From Desnuesiella massiliensis (GTDB lineage: Bacteria; Bacillota; Clostridia; Clostridiales; Clostridiaceae), in contig NZ_LN879454.1 in assembly GCF_001403615.1 (NCBI RefSeq), forward strand, positions 186,001-250,000: 64,000 nt of DNA, read 5' to 3'. The notes under the pieces were generated by a model. It worked only from the letters and a program-made list of their open reading frames with translations, was not told where the DNA came from and did no database searches. A program made the translations under genes and the position numbers. Positions 16,355-25,443 of this stretch are shown in pieces. The number at the start of each line of letters is the position of its first letter. The first letter of the stretch is position 1.

Positions 16355-17908
16355 ATGGTTAAAAAGTTGAACAATTACTTTCAGAGATTAGGTAAAGCCT
16401 TCATGCTTCCTATAGCTTTGATTTCCATAGCAGGTATATTTCTTGGTATCGGATCAGCTTTTTCTAATCCTAATGTTATAGTAAAGATGCCCTTTTTAGG
16501 AAACAGTATTTTACAGATGGTTTTTCAGTTTTCTAAAACTGTTACAGGAGCTATCTTTGGTAATCTTCCTGTACTATTTGCCATAGCCCTTGCTATAGGC
16601 TTAGCTAAGGATGAGACCGCAGTAGCTGGGTTCTCGGGCTTTGTAGGGTATTTAGTTTTAAATACTACCATAAACTTTGTATTAACCTCAAATAAGATGA
16701 TAGTTAAAGCTGATTTGATGAGGCAAGCAGGACAAGGTATGACTCTGGGTATTCAAACTCTAGAACTTGGAGTATTCGGTGGAATTATAGTGGGTATGAT
16801 AGCAGGGGCTCTTCATAATAAGTTCTACACTATAAAGCTGCCAGATTATATTGGATTCTTTGGAGGCACTCGCTTTGTTCCTATCATTACTACAGTAGTT
16901 TTTTCTGCGCTAGGATTAGCGATGCCAATAGTATGGCCTCCAATAAGCGGAGCTATACAGGCTGTGGGCTATGGTATTGCAAACCTAAGTTATTTTGGAA
17001 CCTTCTTATTTGGATTCTTAGAACGTTTATTGATTCCTTTTGGATTGCATCATATATTAAATGCCATGTTTAGATTTACTCCTGTAGGAGGAGAAGCAAT
17101 AATAGGTGGAAAGAGCATTGCAGGAGCATTAAACATATACTTTGCTCAGCTTGCTTCACCAGATACCGTAAGCTTCTCTACAGAAGCTACCCGTTTCTTA
17201 GCTCAAGGTAAAATACCAGTAATGATGTTTGGATTACCAGCGGCAGCCTATGCTATGTTTAAAACGGCTAAGCCTGAAAACAAGAGAGGTGTAAAAGGTG
17301 TGCTGCTAGCTGGAGCCTTAGCTTCCTTGGTAACGGGAATAACCGAACCTCTTGAATTTTCCTTCTTATTCGTAGCTCCAGTTTTATATGTGGTTCATGC
17401 TGTATTAAGTGGGTTGTCCTTTATGCTAAATCACTTGCTTGGAGTAGCCATAGGAAATACCCAAGGGGGAATCATTGACCTAGTGGTTTTTGGAATGATG
17501 CAGCCTCATACTAAATGGATTATAACAGTATTAATAGGTATAGCTTACGCCTTAATATACTACTTCTCTTTCAAATTTATAATAGAGAAAATGAATTTAA
17601 AAACTCCAGGAAGAGAGGAAGATGTGACCTATGAGGAGAAAGAAGAAAGCGAAAAAGATGATATGGAGTCAAAGGCTTTTGAAATCATTAAATACTTAGG
17701 TGGAAAAGAGAATATTGAATCAGTGAATAATTGTATTACTCGTTTAAGAGTAATTATAAAAGATATGTCTTTGGTAGATGAAACTGGATTTAGAAAAACT
17801 GGAGCTAAAGGTGTTATAAAGCCAAGCAATACAGACATACAGGTTATTTATGGCCCTTCCGTTTCACAAGTAAAAATGGCAGTAGTAAAGGCATTAAAAA
17901 AACTTTAG
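16355..17908 (+). CDS. Alpha-glucoside-type PTS transporter, EIICB
   Basis: 517 residues. Residues 1-~415 form the EIIC membrane domain of the glucose/maltose subfamily (KAFMLPIALISIAGIFLGIG; DRLLIPFGLHHI-like LERLLIPFGLHHI; GITEPLEFSFLFVAP), followed by a linker and an EIIB domain (about 435-517) with the phosphorylated cysteine in NNCITRLR. There is no EIIA domain, so phosphate must come from an EIIA encoded elsewhere. ATG at 16355 follows AAGGAGAGGGG. The gene 18 bp downstream encodes the matching phosphoglucosidase, which indicates maltose or another alpha-glucoside as substrate, imported as the 6-phosphate. Confidence 0.92.
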   Translation: MVKKLNNYFQRLGKAFMLPIALISIAGIFLGIGSAFSNPNVIVKMPFLGNSILQMVFQFSKTVTGAIFGNLPVLFAIALAIGLAKDETAVAGFSGFVGYLVLNTTINFVLTSNKMIVKADLMRQAGQGMTLGIQTLELGVFGGIIVGMIAGALHNKFYTIKLPDYIGFFGGTRFVPIITTVVFSALGLAMPIVWPPISGAIQAVGYGIANLSYFGTFLFGFLERLLIPFGLHHILNAMFRFTPVGGEAIIGGKSIAGALNIYFAQLASPDTVSFSTEATRFLAQGKIPVMMFGLPAAAYAMFKTAKPENKRGVKGVLLAGALASLVTGITEPLEFSFLFVAPVLYVVHAVLSGLSFMLNHLLGVAIGNTQGGIIDLVVFGMMQPHTKWIITVLIGIAYALIYYFSFKFIIEKMNLKTPGREEDVTYEEKEESEKDDMESKAFEIIKYLGGKENIESVNNCITRLRVIIKDMSLVDETGFRKTGAKGVIKPSNTDIQVIYGPSVSQVKMAVVKALKKL

Positions 17909-17926
17909 TTTAAGGAGAGATGTAAC

Positions 17927-19252
17927 ATGAAAAACAGCTTTAATGTGACAATAGTCGGTGGAGGAAGCACTTGGACCCCAGGTTTATTAATGAGTATGTG
18001 CAAAATGAAGGACAGATTTCCTATAAAGAAGTTAGTGATGTACGATATAGTAGAGCAGCGTCAAGCAGTAATAGGGGAGTTTGCAAAGGTATTATTAAAG
18101 GAAGAGTATCCAGGCTTAGAGTTTTCCTATACTACGAACAAAGAAGAAGCATATAAGGATGTAGATTTTGTATTTATGCAAATAAGAACTGGCGGCTATA
18201 AGATGAGAGAGCAGGACGAAAAGGTTCCTCTAAGCCTAGGAGTTATAGGTCAAGAAACTTGCGGAGCTGGTGGTTTTGCTTATGGACTTAGATCCATAAG
18301 AGATATGATTGAAATAGTTAATGATGTTAGAAAACACTCAAAGGATGCATGGATACTAAATTACACCAATCCTGCAGCTATAGTAGCAGAAGCCCTAAGA
18401 AGAGTATTTCCAGAGGATAAAAAGATATTAAACATTTGTGACCAACCAGTAAATCTATTAAGATCCTATGGAAGGGTACTAGGTATGGATTCCAGTAAGT
18501 TTGAGCCTGTTTATTTTGGATTAAACCACTTCGGATGGTTTACAAATCTCTATGACGATGAAGGCAAGGATTTACTTCCAAAATTAAAAGAGGTAATAAA
18601 TGAAAGAGGCTTTATACCTGTAGATGCAGAGCAAAGGGACAAGTCTTGGTTAGATACCTATGCTATGGTTCAAGATATGGTAAAGGACTTTCCGGATTAC
18701 TTACCAAACACCTACTTACAATACTACTACTACCCAGACTATAAGGTAGCTCACTTAAATCCTAATTATACTCGTGCTAACGAGGTTATGGATGGAAGAG
18801 AAAAGAGAGTCTTTGATGAATGCAGACGTGTAGCAGAGGCAGGTAGTGCTAAGGATTGCCATATGGTGCATAATGATGCTCATGGAGAATTCATAGTAGA
18901 GGTAGCAGAATCCATAGCCTTTAACAAAGGCAGAATCTATATAGTAATAGTAGAGAACAATGGTATAATATCTAATATTCAAGATGATGCCATGGTAGAG
19001 GTAGCAGCAGTGTTAACCTCCAATGGACCTAGACCTTTAGCTGTGGGAACCATAGGAACCTTTTATAAAGGATTAATGGAATCTCAATTAGCCTATGAAA
19101 AATTAGCTGTAGATGCGTACTTTGAAGGCTCCTATGAAAAAGCTCTTCAAGCGCTAACCTTAAATAGAACCATAGTATCAGCTAAAAAGGCTAGAGAAGT
19201 ACTAGATGCTTTAATTGAAGCTAATAAGGGCTATTGGCCAGAATTTAAATAA
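17927..19252 (+). CDS. malH: 6-phospho-alpha-glucosidase, glycoside hydrolase family 4
   Basis: 441 residues, the full length of GH4 6-phospho-alpha-glucosidases (MalH/GlvA). The N-terminal Rossmann motif VTIVGGGSTWTPGLL binds NAD; QETCGAGGFAYGLRS, NYTNPAAIVAEALRR, NICDQPVN (metal-binding Cys) and GLNHFGWF (metal-binding His) are the catalytic landmarks. The enzyme hydrolyses maltose-6-phosphate and related phosphorylated alpha-glucosides by an NAD- and Mn-dependent redox-elimination mechanism in the cytoplasm. It is cotranscribed with the EIICB gene and ends at a clear terminator. The distinction from the 6-phospho-beta GH4 branch rests on overall similarity and PTS context. Confidence 0.92.
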   Translation: MKNSFNVTIVGGGSTWTPGLLMSMCKMKDRFPIKKLVMYDIVEQRQAVIGEFAKVLLKEEYPGLEFSYTTNKEEAYKDVDFVFMQIRTGGYKMREQDEKVPLSLGVIGQETCGAGGFAYGLRSIRDMIEIVNDVRKHSKDAWILNYTNPAAIVAEALRRVFPEDKKILNICDQPVNLLRSYGRVLGMDSSKFEPVYFGLNHFGWFTNLYDDEGKDLLPKLKEVINERGFIPVDAEQRDKSWLDTYAMVQDMVKDFPDYLPNTYLQYYYYPDYKVAHLNPNYTRANEVMDGREKRVFDECRRVAEAGSAKDCHMVHNDAHGEFIVEVAESIAFNKGRIYIVIVENNGIISNIQDDAMVEVAAVLTSNGPRPLAVGTIGTFYKGLMESQLAYEKLAVDAYFEGSYEKALQALTLNRTIVSAKKAREVLDALIEANKGYWPEFK

Positions 19253-19258
19253 GTATAA

Positions 19259-19297
19259 TAGGCATGAGCGAAACAGCTCATGCTTATTAAATTTAAA
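19259..19297 (+). terminator. Intrinsic terminator after the alpha-glucoside operon
   Basis: GCATGAGC (19262-19269) and GCTCATGC (19276-19283) form a perfect 8-bp stem with a GAAACA loop, followed by TTATTAAATTT. Confidence 0.8.
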
Positions 19298-19392
19298 TCA
19301 GAAAAAATAAACTAAATGTTGAAATGATTTCTTATTAAGATATAATGGATATTAAAATATATTTTTACAACAATGTTATGAGGGGGATTAAG

Positions 19393-19920
19393 ATGTATCA
19401 AGGAAGTAAAGTGAGATTGAGGGAATATAGAAGGGAAGATGCATACCTAGCACAAAAATATATGAATGATGCAGAAATTAAGATGCTTCTTGCACCAGGT
19501 ATACCCTTTCCTATCACCTTTGAAGAAGAGGAAAAATGGGTAATGAGCAATGTATCCAGCAAAAATGAGTATAGCTTTGCTATTGAAACTCTAGAGGATA
19601 ATAAGTATATAGGGGGCTGCGGTATAAATGCCTTAGATTGGAAGAACAGCATAGCCACCGTGGGTATATTTATAGGGGACAAGAATTACTGGAGTATGGG
19701 CTATGGCACGGATGCCATGAAGGTTCTAATTAATTTCATATTTAATGAGATGAACATAAACAAAATAAAGCTCAATGTTTATTCCTTCAATAAAAGAGCG
19801 GTAAAAAGCTATGAAAAATGCGGCTTTAAGATAGAAGGAACCTTAAGACAGGAGATATTTAGAAATGGACAGTATCATGATGAATATGTCATGGGGCTTT
19901 TGAGGGAAGAGTTTATTTAA
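19393..19920 (+). CDS. GNAT family N-acetyltransferase (RimJ/RimL-like)
   Basis: 175 residues with the GNAT fold of the RimJ/RimL branch: VRLREYRREDAYLAQ at the start, a central GGCGINALDWKNSIATVGIFIGDKNYW strand pair, the acetyl-CoA loop region MGYGTDAMKVL, and the C-terminal NINKIKLNVYSFNKRAVKSYEKCGF signature. It should acetylate an amino group of a protein N terminus or small molecule; the substrate is unknown. ATG at 19393 is preceded by GAGGGGGATTAAG; upstream in-frame codons are not supported. A single-gene unit. Confidence 0.87.
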   Translation: MYQGSKVRLREYRREDAYLAQKYMNDAEIKMLLAPGIPFPITFEEEEKWVMSNVSSKNEYSFAIETLEDNKYIGGCGINALDWKNSIATVGIFIGDKNYWSMGYGTDAMKVLINFIFNEMNINKIKLNVYSFNKRAVKSYEKCGFKIEGTLRQEIFRNGQYHDEYVMGLLREEFI

Positions 19921-20060
19921 TTCACAGAGTATCTTATGCCTGTAGATATACCCATAGTTTACCATGATAAAAGAATAGTTAAAATTATTTAGGGATAATA
20001 TAAAGAAAGATATTGCAAGAGATTTTTGTAATGTTATAGGGTTAGAAATGGAGGAATAGT

Positions 20061-20684
20061 ATGCCAAAATCTACCTTTAATAATTTGGGTAAAGAAAAAA
20101 GAGAGCAGATTATGGAGGCAGCTCTAGATGAGTTTTCATCTAATAGCTATGCAGAAGCTAGCATTAATCGAATATGCAAAGCTTGCCAAATCGCAAAAGG
20201 AAGTTTTTATCAGTATTTTGAAGATAAACTAGATCTTTATACTTATCTATTAACAGAGGCTAATGAAGTAAAGCTGCAGTATTTTAGTGAAACACTTAAT
20301 AAACTTGATCAACTTGGATTTATTGAACAGATTAAAGCGCTTTATATTAGTGGGGTAGAGTTTGCGCTCCAAAATCCTAAGCTTTCAAATCTAGCTCGTG
20401 AATTTGCCAAGGAAAAGGATTCTGAGGTTAGACAGGCAATTCTAAAAGGAAATGAGCAAAAGGCTCAAGTGTTTTATGAAGTATTAATTGAGAAGGCAAA
20501 GGCCAATGGAACAGTTAAAATAACCACAAATACAGCAGCACTTGCTATGCTTATCCATGCGCTAAATAATGCAGTATATGACTATATGATTGAAAATTTT
20601 GGTGCTATGGACTATGTTTCTGGAAAGACAGCTTTATATGGTTTTGTTGATGAGCTGCTTAGCATTCTTAAAAATGGAATTTAA
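20061..20684 (+). CDS. TetR/AcrR family transcriptional regulator
   Basis: 207 residues. The N-terminal helix-turn-helix (about 10-57) has KEKREQIMEAALDEFSSNSYAEASINRICKACQIAKGSFYQYFEDKLDLY in order, typical of TetR; the C-terminal ~140 residues form the helical ligand domain. ATG follows GGAGGAATAGT. It lies 150 bp before a membrane protein gene whose promoter carries two identical-type palindromes, the probable operators. The ligand is unknown; the context suggests control of the downstream membrane protein. Confidence 0.9.
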   Translation: MPKSTFNNLGKEKREQIMEAALDEFSSNSYAEASINRICKACQIAKGSFYQYFEDKLDLYTYLLTEANEVKLQYFSETLNKLDQLGFIEQIKALYISGVEFALQNPKLSNLAREFAKEKDSEVRQAILKGNEQKAQVFYEVLIEKAKANGTVKITTNTAALAMLIHALNNAVYDYMIENFGAMDYVSGKTALYGFVDELLSILKNGI

Positions 20685-20737
20685 TCATATCCATGCATAA
20701 ATAAAATAATTATTTCCATATAACTTTCAAAAACTAT

Positions 20738-20792
20738 TTGACAATATGACTGGGTGGTCATATAATGAAAATATAAAGTGACTAGGTGGTCA
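20738..20792 (+). promoter_or_regulatory. Consensus sigma-A promoter overlapped by two TetR-type operators
   Basis: TTGACA (20738-20743), exactly 17 bp, then TATAAT (20761-20766). The spacer contains TGACTGGGTGGTCA (20747-20760); a second copy, TGACTAGGTGGTCA, lies at 20779-20792 near the likely transcription start, 32 bp away (three helical turns). Binding would block RNA polymerase. Confidence 0.85.
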
Positions 20793-20837
20793 TATATTTA
20801 ATTATCAAAACATATAATGATTAAAGATGGAGGGTAT

Positions 20838-21419
20838 ATGGAAAAGAATTTTAAGTTCAATAAGAGACTAGATTTCTATATTGGTATGGCTTTTGGTGCC
20901 TTTACATTGTTATTTTTAGTGCTGTTTTTCACCAACGATTCATTTTTCAAATGGGCATTTAATAGGCATCATAATGTATTAAGCTGGTATATTAGACCAC
21001 TATTTATTATATCAATTGCATTTTTTGCCTATAAACGTAGTTGGACAGGCGTTATGGCATCTATTTTTTCTTTGTTCACCAGCATGTTTTGGTTTCCAGC
21101 TCCCCAAAATGTTAATCTTCAAGTTATAGAATTTTTAAAATTTGAGCAAGAGTATTTGAAAGGAAGTTGGGATGCCAGTAAGATCTTTATTCAATTATCT
21201 GTACCAATTTTCTTTGCAGCATTGATTTATTCTGCTTGGAAGCACAGCTGGAAATATCTTTTAGTAGTGATTGTTGCTGCTGCGGTGCTAAAAATTCTCT
21301 GGAGTGCAATGTTTGCTGGGGATTCAGGATTATCAATTATAAAGCCTGCTATAACAGGATTAATACTTTGCATAGGTTTAGTAGTATATTTCAGAAAGCG
21401 AAAAAAGTCCACAAGTTAA
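20838..21419 (+). CDS. Hypothetical six-segment membrane protein under TetR control
   Basis: 193 residues with about six hydrophobic segments (20-40, 55-70, 75-90, 125-140, 150-165, 170-187) and a basic C terminus (FRKRKKSTS). I do not recognise a functional family; no transporter or enzyme motif is evident. ATG at 20838 has GGAGGG upstream, whereas the earlier in-frame ATG at 20817 lacks one. It is transcribed from the promoter with two TetR-type operators, which makes it the probable target of the regulator at 20061-20684; such pairs often respond to membrane-active compounds, but that is only an inference. Confidence 0.7.
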   Translation: MEKNFKFNKRLDFYIGMAFGAFTLLFLVLFFTNDSFFKWAFNRHHNVLSWYIRPLFIISIAFFAYKRSWTGVMASIFSLFTSMFWFPAPQNVNLQVIEFLKFEQEYLKGSWDASKIFIQLSVPIFFAALIYSAWKHSWKYLLVVIVAAAVLKILWSAMFAGDSGLSIIKPAITGLILCIGLVVYFRKRKKSTS

Positions 21420-21536
21420 AAATTTAAATATTTGCTTATGGTTTATAATGGCGGAAAATTTTCGAGTAGATATACCATTATAATAATATGTGAAGAGGTA
21501 GGATTTTAAAAAACTTACTTCATGGGAAACAAGTGT

Positions 21537-21564
21537 AAAAGTCGTGGCTTTAGCCGCGACTTTA
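21537..21564 (-). terminator. Intrinsic terminator of the two-component operon
   Basis: GTCGTGGC (21541-21548) and GCCGCGAC (21553-21560) form a stem with one G-T pair; on the minus strand it is followed by TTTTAC. It touches the stop codon at 21562. Confidence 0.75.
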
Positions 21565-23049
21565 TATTTTGGGTAGGGTAATTATTATCTTAGTTCCCAC
21601 CCCAATCATGCTTTCAACAGTTATATTACCTCTATGCTTCATAATAATCCACTTGGCAATAGCAAGGCCTAAGCCTGTTCCGCCACTTTGCTTTGTTCTA
21701 GATTTATCTGCTCTATAAAACCTATCGAAAATATGAGGTAAATCCTCCTTAGAAATCCCCACGCCATTGTCCTCTATAGAAATAATCACGTTAGCATCAG
21801 AAGCATTGGAATTTATTTTTATTAGGCCGCCCTCAGGGGTGTATTTGGTGCTGTTATCAACAAAGATTCTAAGAGCTTCTTTAATAAGTCCTCTATCTGC
21901 ATTTATTTCAACAGCTTGATTTTCGCAGCAGCTTATATTGTGTTTATCATCTATAAGCTTTGTTTCCTTTATTAACTCATCTATAAGCTCATTTAAATAG
22001 AAATTGACCTTTTTTATAGTCTGGGTGTTTTTATCACCTCGAGCTAAGAATAAAAGCTGCTCTATAAGGGCTTTCATGTTCTCAGCCTCGGACTTAATGG
22101 CTTCAATAGACTCTTCCAATACCTCTTTATCATTTTTTCCCCATCTATCCAAGAGGTTTGCATAGCCCTGAATCACAGAGATAGGTGTCCTTAGCTCATG
22201 AGAGGCATCAGAAACAAATTGGTTTTGTTGCTCATAGGACTGTTGAATCCTATCTAGCATGCTGTTAAAGGTATGAGCTAGATCCTTTAGCTCGTCTTGA
22301 GAACCGCTTAAGTTAAGCCTAGTGTCTAAAGCGTTTATGGTGATGTTTTTTACGGTTTTTGTCATCTCATCTAGAGGCTCTAGAACCGTCTTGCTAGCTT
22401 TCTTTCCTGTAGCTAAGGCCTTTAAAATAGCTAGAATAGTCACTACACTTAGAGCAATAATCAATATGGAAACATAGTAGAACTCCTTATTAAGATGGTC
22501 TACTATTTGGAGAGTGTAGCTATTGCCATCCACTTGAAGCTTATGCTCTAAAATCATAATAAACCTTGCAGCATTATTTATGGACACATTGTGAAAGGAT
22601 AATTTGTCTTCAGAAATAAGTATATATTTTTCCTTTATATTCTCAAAATAAACCACATTCTCTTTGCTTTTTTCAGAAGAAAATAGAGGGGTTTCTTTCT
22701 CATCAAATATGGAAATTTGACGTTCATTAACTGTAGAAAGCTTTTCTATGGTTTCGTAGGTAGAATCTATATTGCCCTTTAAATAAGAGTTTATAAGGTC
22801 CTTATCCTTAAGCATATCCAGTTTTGAATTATGTACAAGATAGTAAGAAAATCCTGAAAGCGATACAAGCCATATAAAAAATATAAAAGATATAATGGAA
22901 AGAGTAAAAGAAGTAGTTATCTTAAAGCCAATAGAGAATCTTAGTTTTTTAACAAAGGCTTTATAAAGCTCAATTGCGGTTTGAGGTAAGGTCTTAAGAT
23001 ATTCTGATAGAAGCTTTATGATGTCATTTAATATATCCTTATTATTCAT
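21562..23049 (-). CDS. Sensor histidine kinase (HAMP-HisKA-HATPase)
   Basis: 495 residues. Two membrane segments (about 38-65 and 190-210) flank an extracellular sensor of ~125 residues; a HAMP domain follows (about 212-265), then HisKA with the phospho-acceptor in SDASHELRTPISVIQGY near residue 285, and a HATPase domain with NSTKYTPEGG, EDNGVGI and GGTGLGLAI boxes. It resembles ArlS-type kinases of Firmicutes. Its start overlaps the end of the response-regulator gene by 8 bp, so both are translated together. The signal is unknown. Confidence 0.93.
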   Translation of the reverse strand: MNNKDILNDIIKLLSEYLKTLPQTAIELYKAFVKKLRFSIGFKITTSFTLSIISFIFFIWLVSLSGFSYYLVHNSKLDMLKDKDLINSYLKGNIDSTYETIEKLSTVNERQISIFDEKETPLFSSEKSKENVVYFENIKEKYILISEDKLSFHNVSINNAARFIMILEHKLQVDGNSYTLQIVDHLNKEFYYVSILIIALSVVTILAILKALATGKKASKTVLEPLDEMTKTVKNITINALDTRLNLSGSQDELKDLAHTFNSMLDRIQQSYEQQNQFVSDASHELRTPISVIQGYANLLDRWGKNDKEVLEESIEAIKSEAENMKALIEQLLFLARGDKNTQTIKKVNFYLNELIDELIKETKLIDDKHNISCCENQAVEINADRGLIKEALRIFVDNSTKYTPEGGLIKINSNASDANVIISIEDNGVGISKEDLPHIFDRFYRADKSRTKQSGGTGLGLAIAKWIIMKHRGNITVESMIGVGTKIIITLPKI

Positions 23050-23725
23050 TTTTTAATACATAGCCCACGCCGCGGACAGTATGGATGAGCTTAATATTAT
23101 ATTTGTCATCTATTTTGCTTCTCAAATATCTTATATACACGTCTACCACATTGGTATCACCTAAGTACTCGTAGCCCCAAACCTTATCTAAAAGCTTCTC
23201 TCTGGATAAGACGATATTTTTATTTTCTAATAAGTATTTAAGAAGATCAAATTCTCTTTTAGTTAAGTCTATAGCTTCATCTCTATAGGTTAGGGTGTAC
23301 TTTTGTAAATCTAGTTTTAAATCACCCATAATTAAGAGATTAGAAGTATCTATCACTGCTTTATTTTTCTTTAAGGCAACCCTTATTCTAGCTAGCAGTT
23401 CTTCTATGGCAAAGGGTTTTGTTAAGTAGTCATCTGCACCCATATCTAGGCCCATGACCTTATCCATAACCTGATCCTTGGCAGTTAGCATAATTACAGG
23501 CACTTCAGAATGCTGCCTTAATCTCCTTAATATTTCTATACCATTCATAGAAGGCAGCATTATGTCTAAAATGATTAGATCAAAATCACCCTCTAAGGCA
23601 GTATTAAGACCTTCACGGCCATCATGACACTGATGAACCTCATAGCCCTCATACTTTAACTCCAGCTCAATAAACCTCGCTATCTTTATTTCATCCTCAA
23701 CTATGAGTATTTTTTTAGTGGACAT
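23042..23725 (-). CDS. OmpR/PhoB-family response regulator
   Basis: 227 residues. Receiver domain 1-~120 with acidic pocket VEDE, phosphorylated Asp in LIILDIMLPSMNG near residue 53 and Lys in LTKPFAIEELLAR; winged-helix domain ~130-225 with LTKREFDLLKYLLENKN and RGVGYVLK. First gene of the two-gene operon with the kinase at 21562-23049. ATG follows AGGAGGAATCCC. It is similar in layout to ArlR. Targets are not visible in the window; the DUF4342 gene upstream on the same strand is separated by a terminator and a repeat. Confidence 0.94.
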   Translation of the reverse strand: MSTKKILIVEDEIKIARFIELELKYEGYEVHQCHDGREGLNTALEGDFDLIILDIMLPSMNGIEILRRLRQHSEVPVIMLTAKDQVMDKVMGLDMGADDYLTKPFAIEELLARIRVALKKNKAVIDTSNLLIMGDLKLDLQKYTLTYRDEAIDLTKREFDLLKYLLENKNIVLSREKLLDKVWGYEYLGDTNVVDVYIRYLRSKIDDKYNIKLIHTVRGVGYVLKNE

Positions 23726-23780
23726 AGGGATTCCTCCTCAGCAATGTATGCATGTTAGATATAGGATAAAAATCCCTATA

Positions 23781-23940
23781 AGGCATCTCCAAAAAAATAA
23801 TTAGTCAGTCTACTCGTCTATTTTGCGTAATACTGCGTCCACAGAACCCACTAATAGCCCCACTATTAATGGAACCTGTGTCCTTGTCTTACGCAAAATA
23901 TACTTCGCATCTTTGACTAGTTATTTTTTTTACGATGCCT
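23781..23940. repeat. 160-bp palindromic repeat element
   Basis: Begins AGGCATCTCCAAAAAAATAA and ends TTATTTTTTTTACGATGCCT, so the termini are inverted repeats; inside, ATTTTGCGTAA (left) pairs with TTACGCAAAAT (right) and TTAGTCA with TGACTAG. It has no ORF. The terminal sequence GGCATCGTAAAAAAA recurs at 51041-51055, right after the KDPG aldolase gene, perhaps a remnant of the same element. Confidence 0.75.
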
Positions 23941-23996
23941 AATCCAACATGTCTTTAACACTAGTTATATTTCTAATTATACAATAGCGGTAAATA

Positions 23997-24027
23997 AAAA
24001 TAACCTATTTTAGTAGGTTATTTTTTG
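23997..24027. terminator. Bidirectional intrinsic terminator
   Basis: AATAACCTA and TAGGTTATT form a stem followed by TTTTTTG on the plus strand and by a T-rich tract on the minus strand; it ends the minus-strand DUF4342 gene 12 bp upstream. Confidence 0.8.
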
Positions 24028-24038
24028 TGTATTTATGC

Positions 24039-24491
24039 CTATTCAGTTTCTGCAAGCTTTCTTTTAGCGGTAGTAACCGCGGTAGATACCTTATCCAAAG
24101 TATCGTTTATCTTCATATCCTCTCCGTTATTTCCTTCTATTCTAATCTTGTGACCAGTAATAAGGGCTATGAGCAAGCCGCCAAGGAATACGGGCATAGC
24201 TAGTACAGCAGCTATGACGGTTAAAGTAACCGTAACATTAATAACATCCTTATCTCTTTTCCTTATGATAAATCTTGTGTTATTACCCTTGTTCACTAGG
24301 GCTTTAATCTTATCCCATAGGCTCTCAAAGGTTCCCTCAGCCTTATCTTCTTTAAACTTGTGGTTCTTTTCTAGATAGATTAGTGCTTCAAGCATATCTC
24401 CGTTAGAATTTTCAAGGGCTTCTTTTGCATCTCCATAGCTCACATTAACTCTTTTTCTTAATTCTTCAATTTGTTCTAAAGTTATATTCAT
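24039..24491 (-). CDS. DUF4342 protein with N-terminal UBA-like domain
   Basis: 150 residues. The first ~42 residues (ITLEQIEELRKRVNVSYGDAKEALENSNGDMLEALIYLE) have the UBA/EF-Ts-like three-helix pattern; a central region with FESLWDKIKALVNKGNNTRFIIRK and a hydrophobic hairpin (about 92-115) followed by a hydrophilic tail match the DUF4342 family common in Clostridia. The function is unknown. ATG follows AGGAGGAATT. It lies upstream of, and on the same strand as, the two-component genes, but a terminator and a palindromic repeat intervene, so it is probably independently transcribed. Confidence 0.8.
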   Translation of the reverse strand: MNITLEQIEELRKRVNVSYGDAKEALENSNGDMLEALIYLEKNHKFKEDKAEGTFESLWDKIKALVNKGNNTRFIIRKRDKDVINVTVTLTVIAAVLAMPVFLGGLLIALITGHKIRIEGNNGEDMKINDTLDKVSTAVTTAKRKLAETE

Positions 24492-24617
24492 TTTTTAATT
24501 CCTCCTAAAATTTAATACTTATCTTATGTTTTTATTATAGGAGGCAATTATTAGAGAAACTTTAGGGAAACATTAGAATTTCATTAGAAATTAATAGTCA
24601 TTTCTTTAATATTTAAT

Positions 24618-25376
24618 TTATTTATAAGCTGGAGTATTTCCGTAAACTTTTCTAGCTTCCGCTCTGCAAATTTCAATAAATTTATCTCTGTCTGTATCAT
24701 AGAAACCCACAAGATTTTCATCAACACCACTTATCACTTTATAGGTGCTTGCAATTTTATTAGTAAGTTCTCTACCATTCTTTTTGCTAAGCACTTCAAT
24801 TGCAGTTACATGATCTTCAAAATATAAAGCAATGTAGTTTGATCTTCTTTTTTTAAAGGCTAAGAGCACCAATGTCTCAGTGATCTTTTTTGGTTTAAAC
24901 ACCACTAGCAATAACTTACTTGCATCATAAACACTAAAGTTAAGGGTACTTAGTTTTCCTTCAATAATGTAGGAGTCAGTACCAACAACGTTTAGTGCTT
25001 TATCTTCAAACAATTTATTTTCTTTATATTCTTTAGAAATCTTACTATCAAAAGCGTCAAAATCATTAAGATCCTTTAAATTGAATCTTTCCTTTAAACC
25101 TAGATATTTTGGATGAGTTTCAAAATCCATTGAATATTTTTTGTTTTTAACCATGGAAACTATTGCGAAAATTATAAAGGGTGCAAAAATTATTGCTACA
25201 AACAAAGTAGGCTTAATGAAAAACTCTGGATCTTGTAAATAGTTAATATATGCTGCTCCTCCTAAAAGTGCAATAAATATAAAAATTAAGTACTTATATG
25301 ACTTTGCACCTCTCTTGATACTTGTCTCAATATTTTTTCTAATCATACCATCTCTTAAAATTGTATCTTCTGACAT
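24618..25376 (-). CDS. Hypothetical protein with two N-terminal membrane segments
   Basis: 252 residues. A short charged N terminus is followed by two hydrophobic segments (about 28-46 and 53-72), then a soluble domain of ~175 residues with alternating strands (LNVVGTDSYIIEGKLSTLNFSV, KLLLVVFKPKKITETLVLLAFKKRRSNYIALYFED), suggestive of a PH-like or similar small beta domain facing the cytoplasm. I do not recognise a named family. ATG follows AGGGGGAAA. The gene starts 68 bp after the stop of the next minus-strand membrane protein gene, so the two could be cotranscribed. Confidence 0.65.
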   Translation of the reverse strand: MSEDTILRDGMIRKNIETSIKRGAKSYKYLIFIFIALLGGAAYINYLQDPEFFIKPTLFVAIIFAPFIIFAIVSMVKNKKYSMDFETHPKYLGLKERFNLKDLNDFDAFDSKISKEYKENKLFEDKALNVVGTDSYIIEGKLSTLNFSVYDASKLLLVVFKPKKITETLVLLAFKKRRSNYIALYFEDHVTAIEVLSKKNGRELTNKIASTYKVISGVDENLVGFYDTDRDKFIEICRAEARKVYGNTPAYK

Positions 25377-25443
25377 TTTTATTTCCCCCTACTTGTATTA
25401 TGTATTGAACTTAACAGTCTTTAATTTTATTAATATCTCAGAT

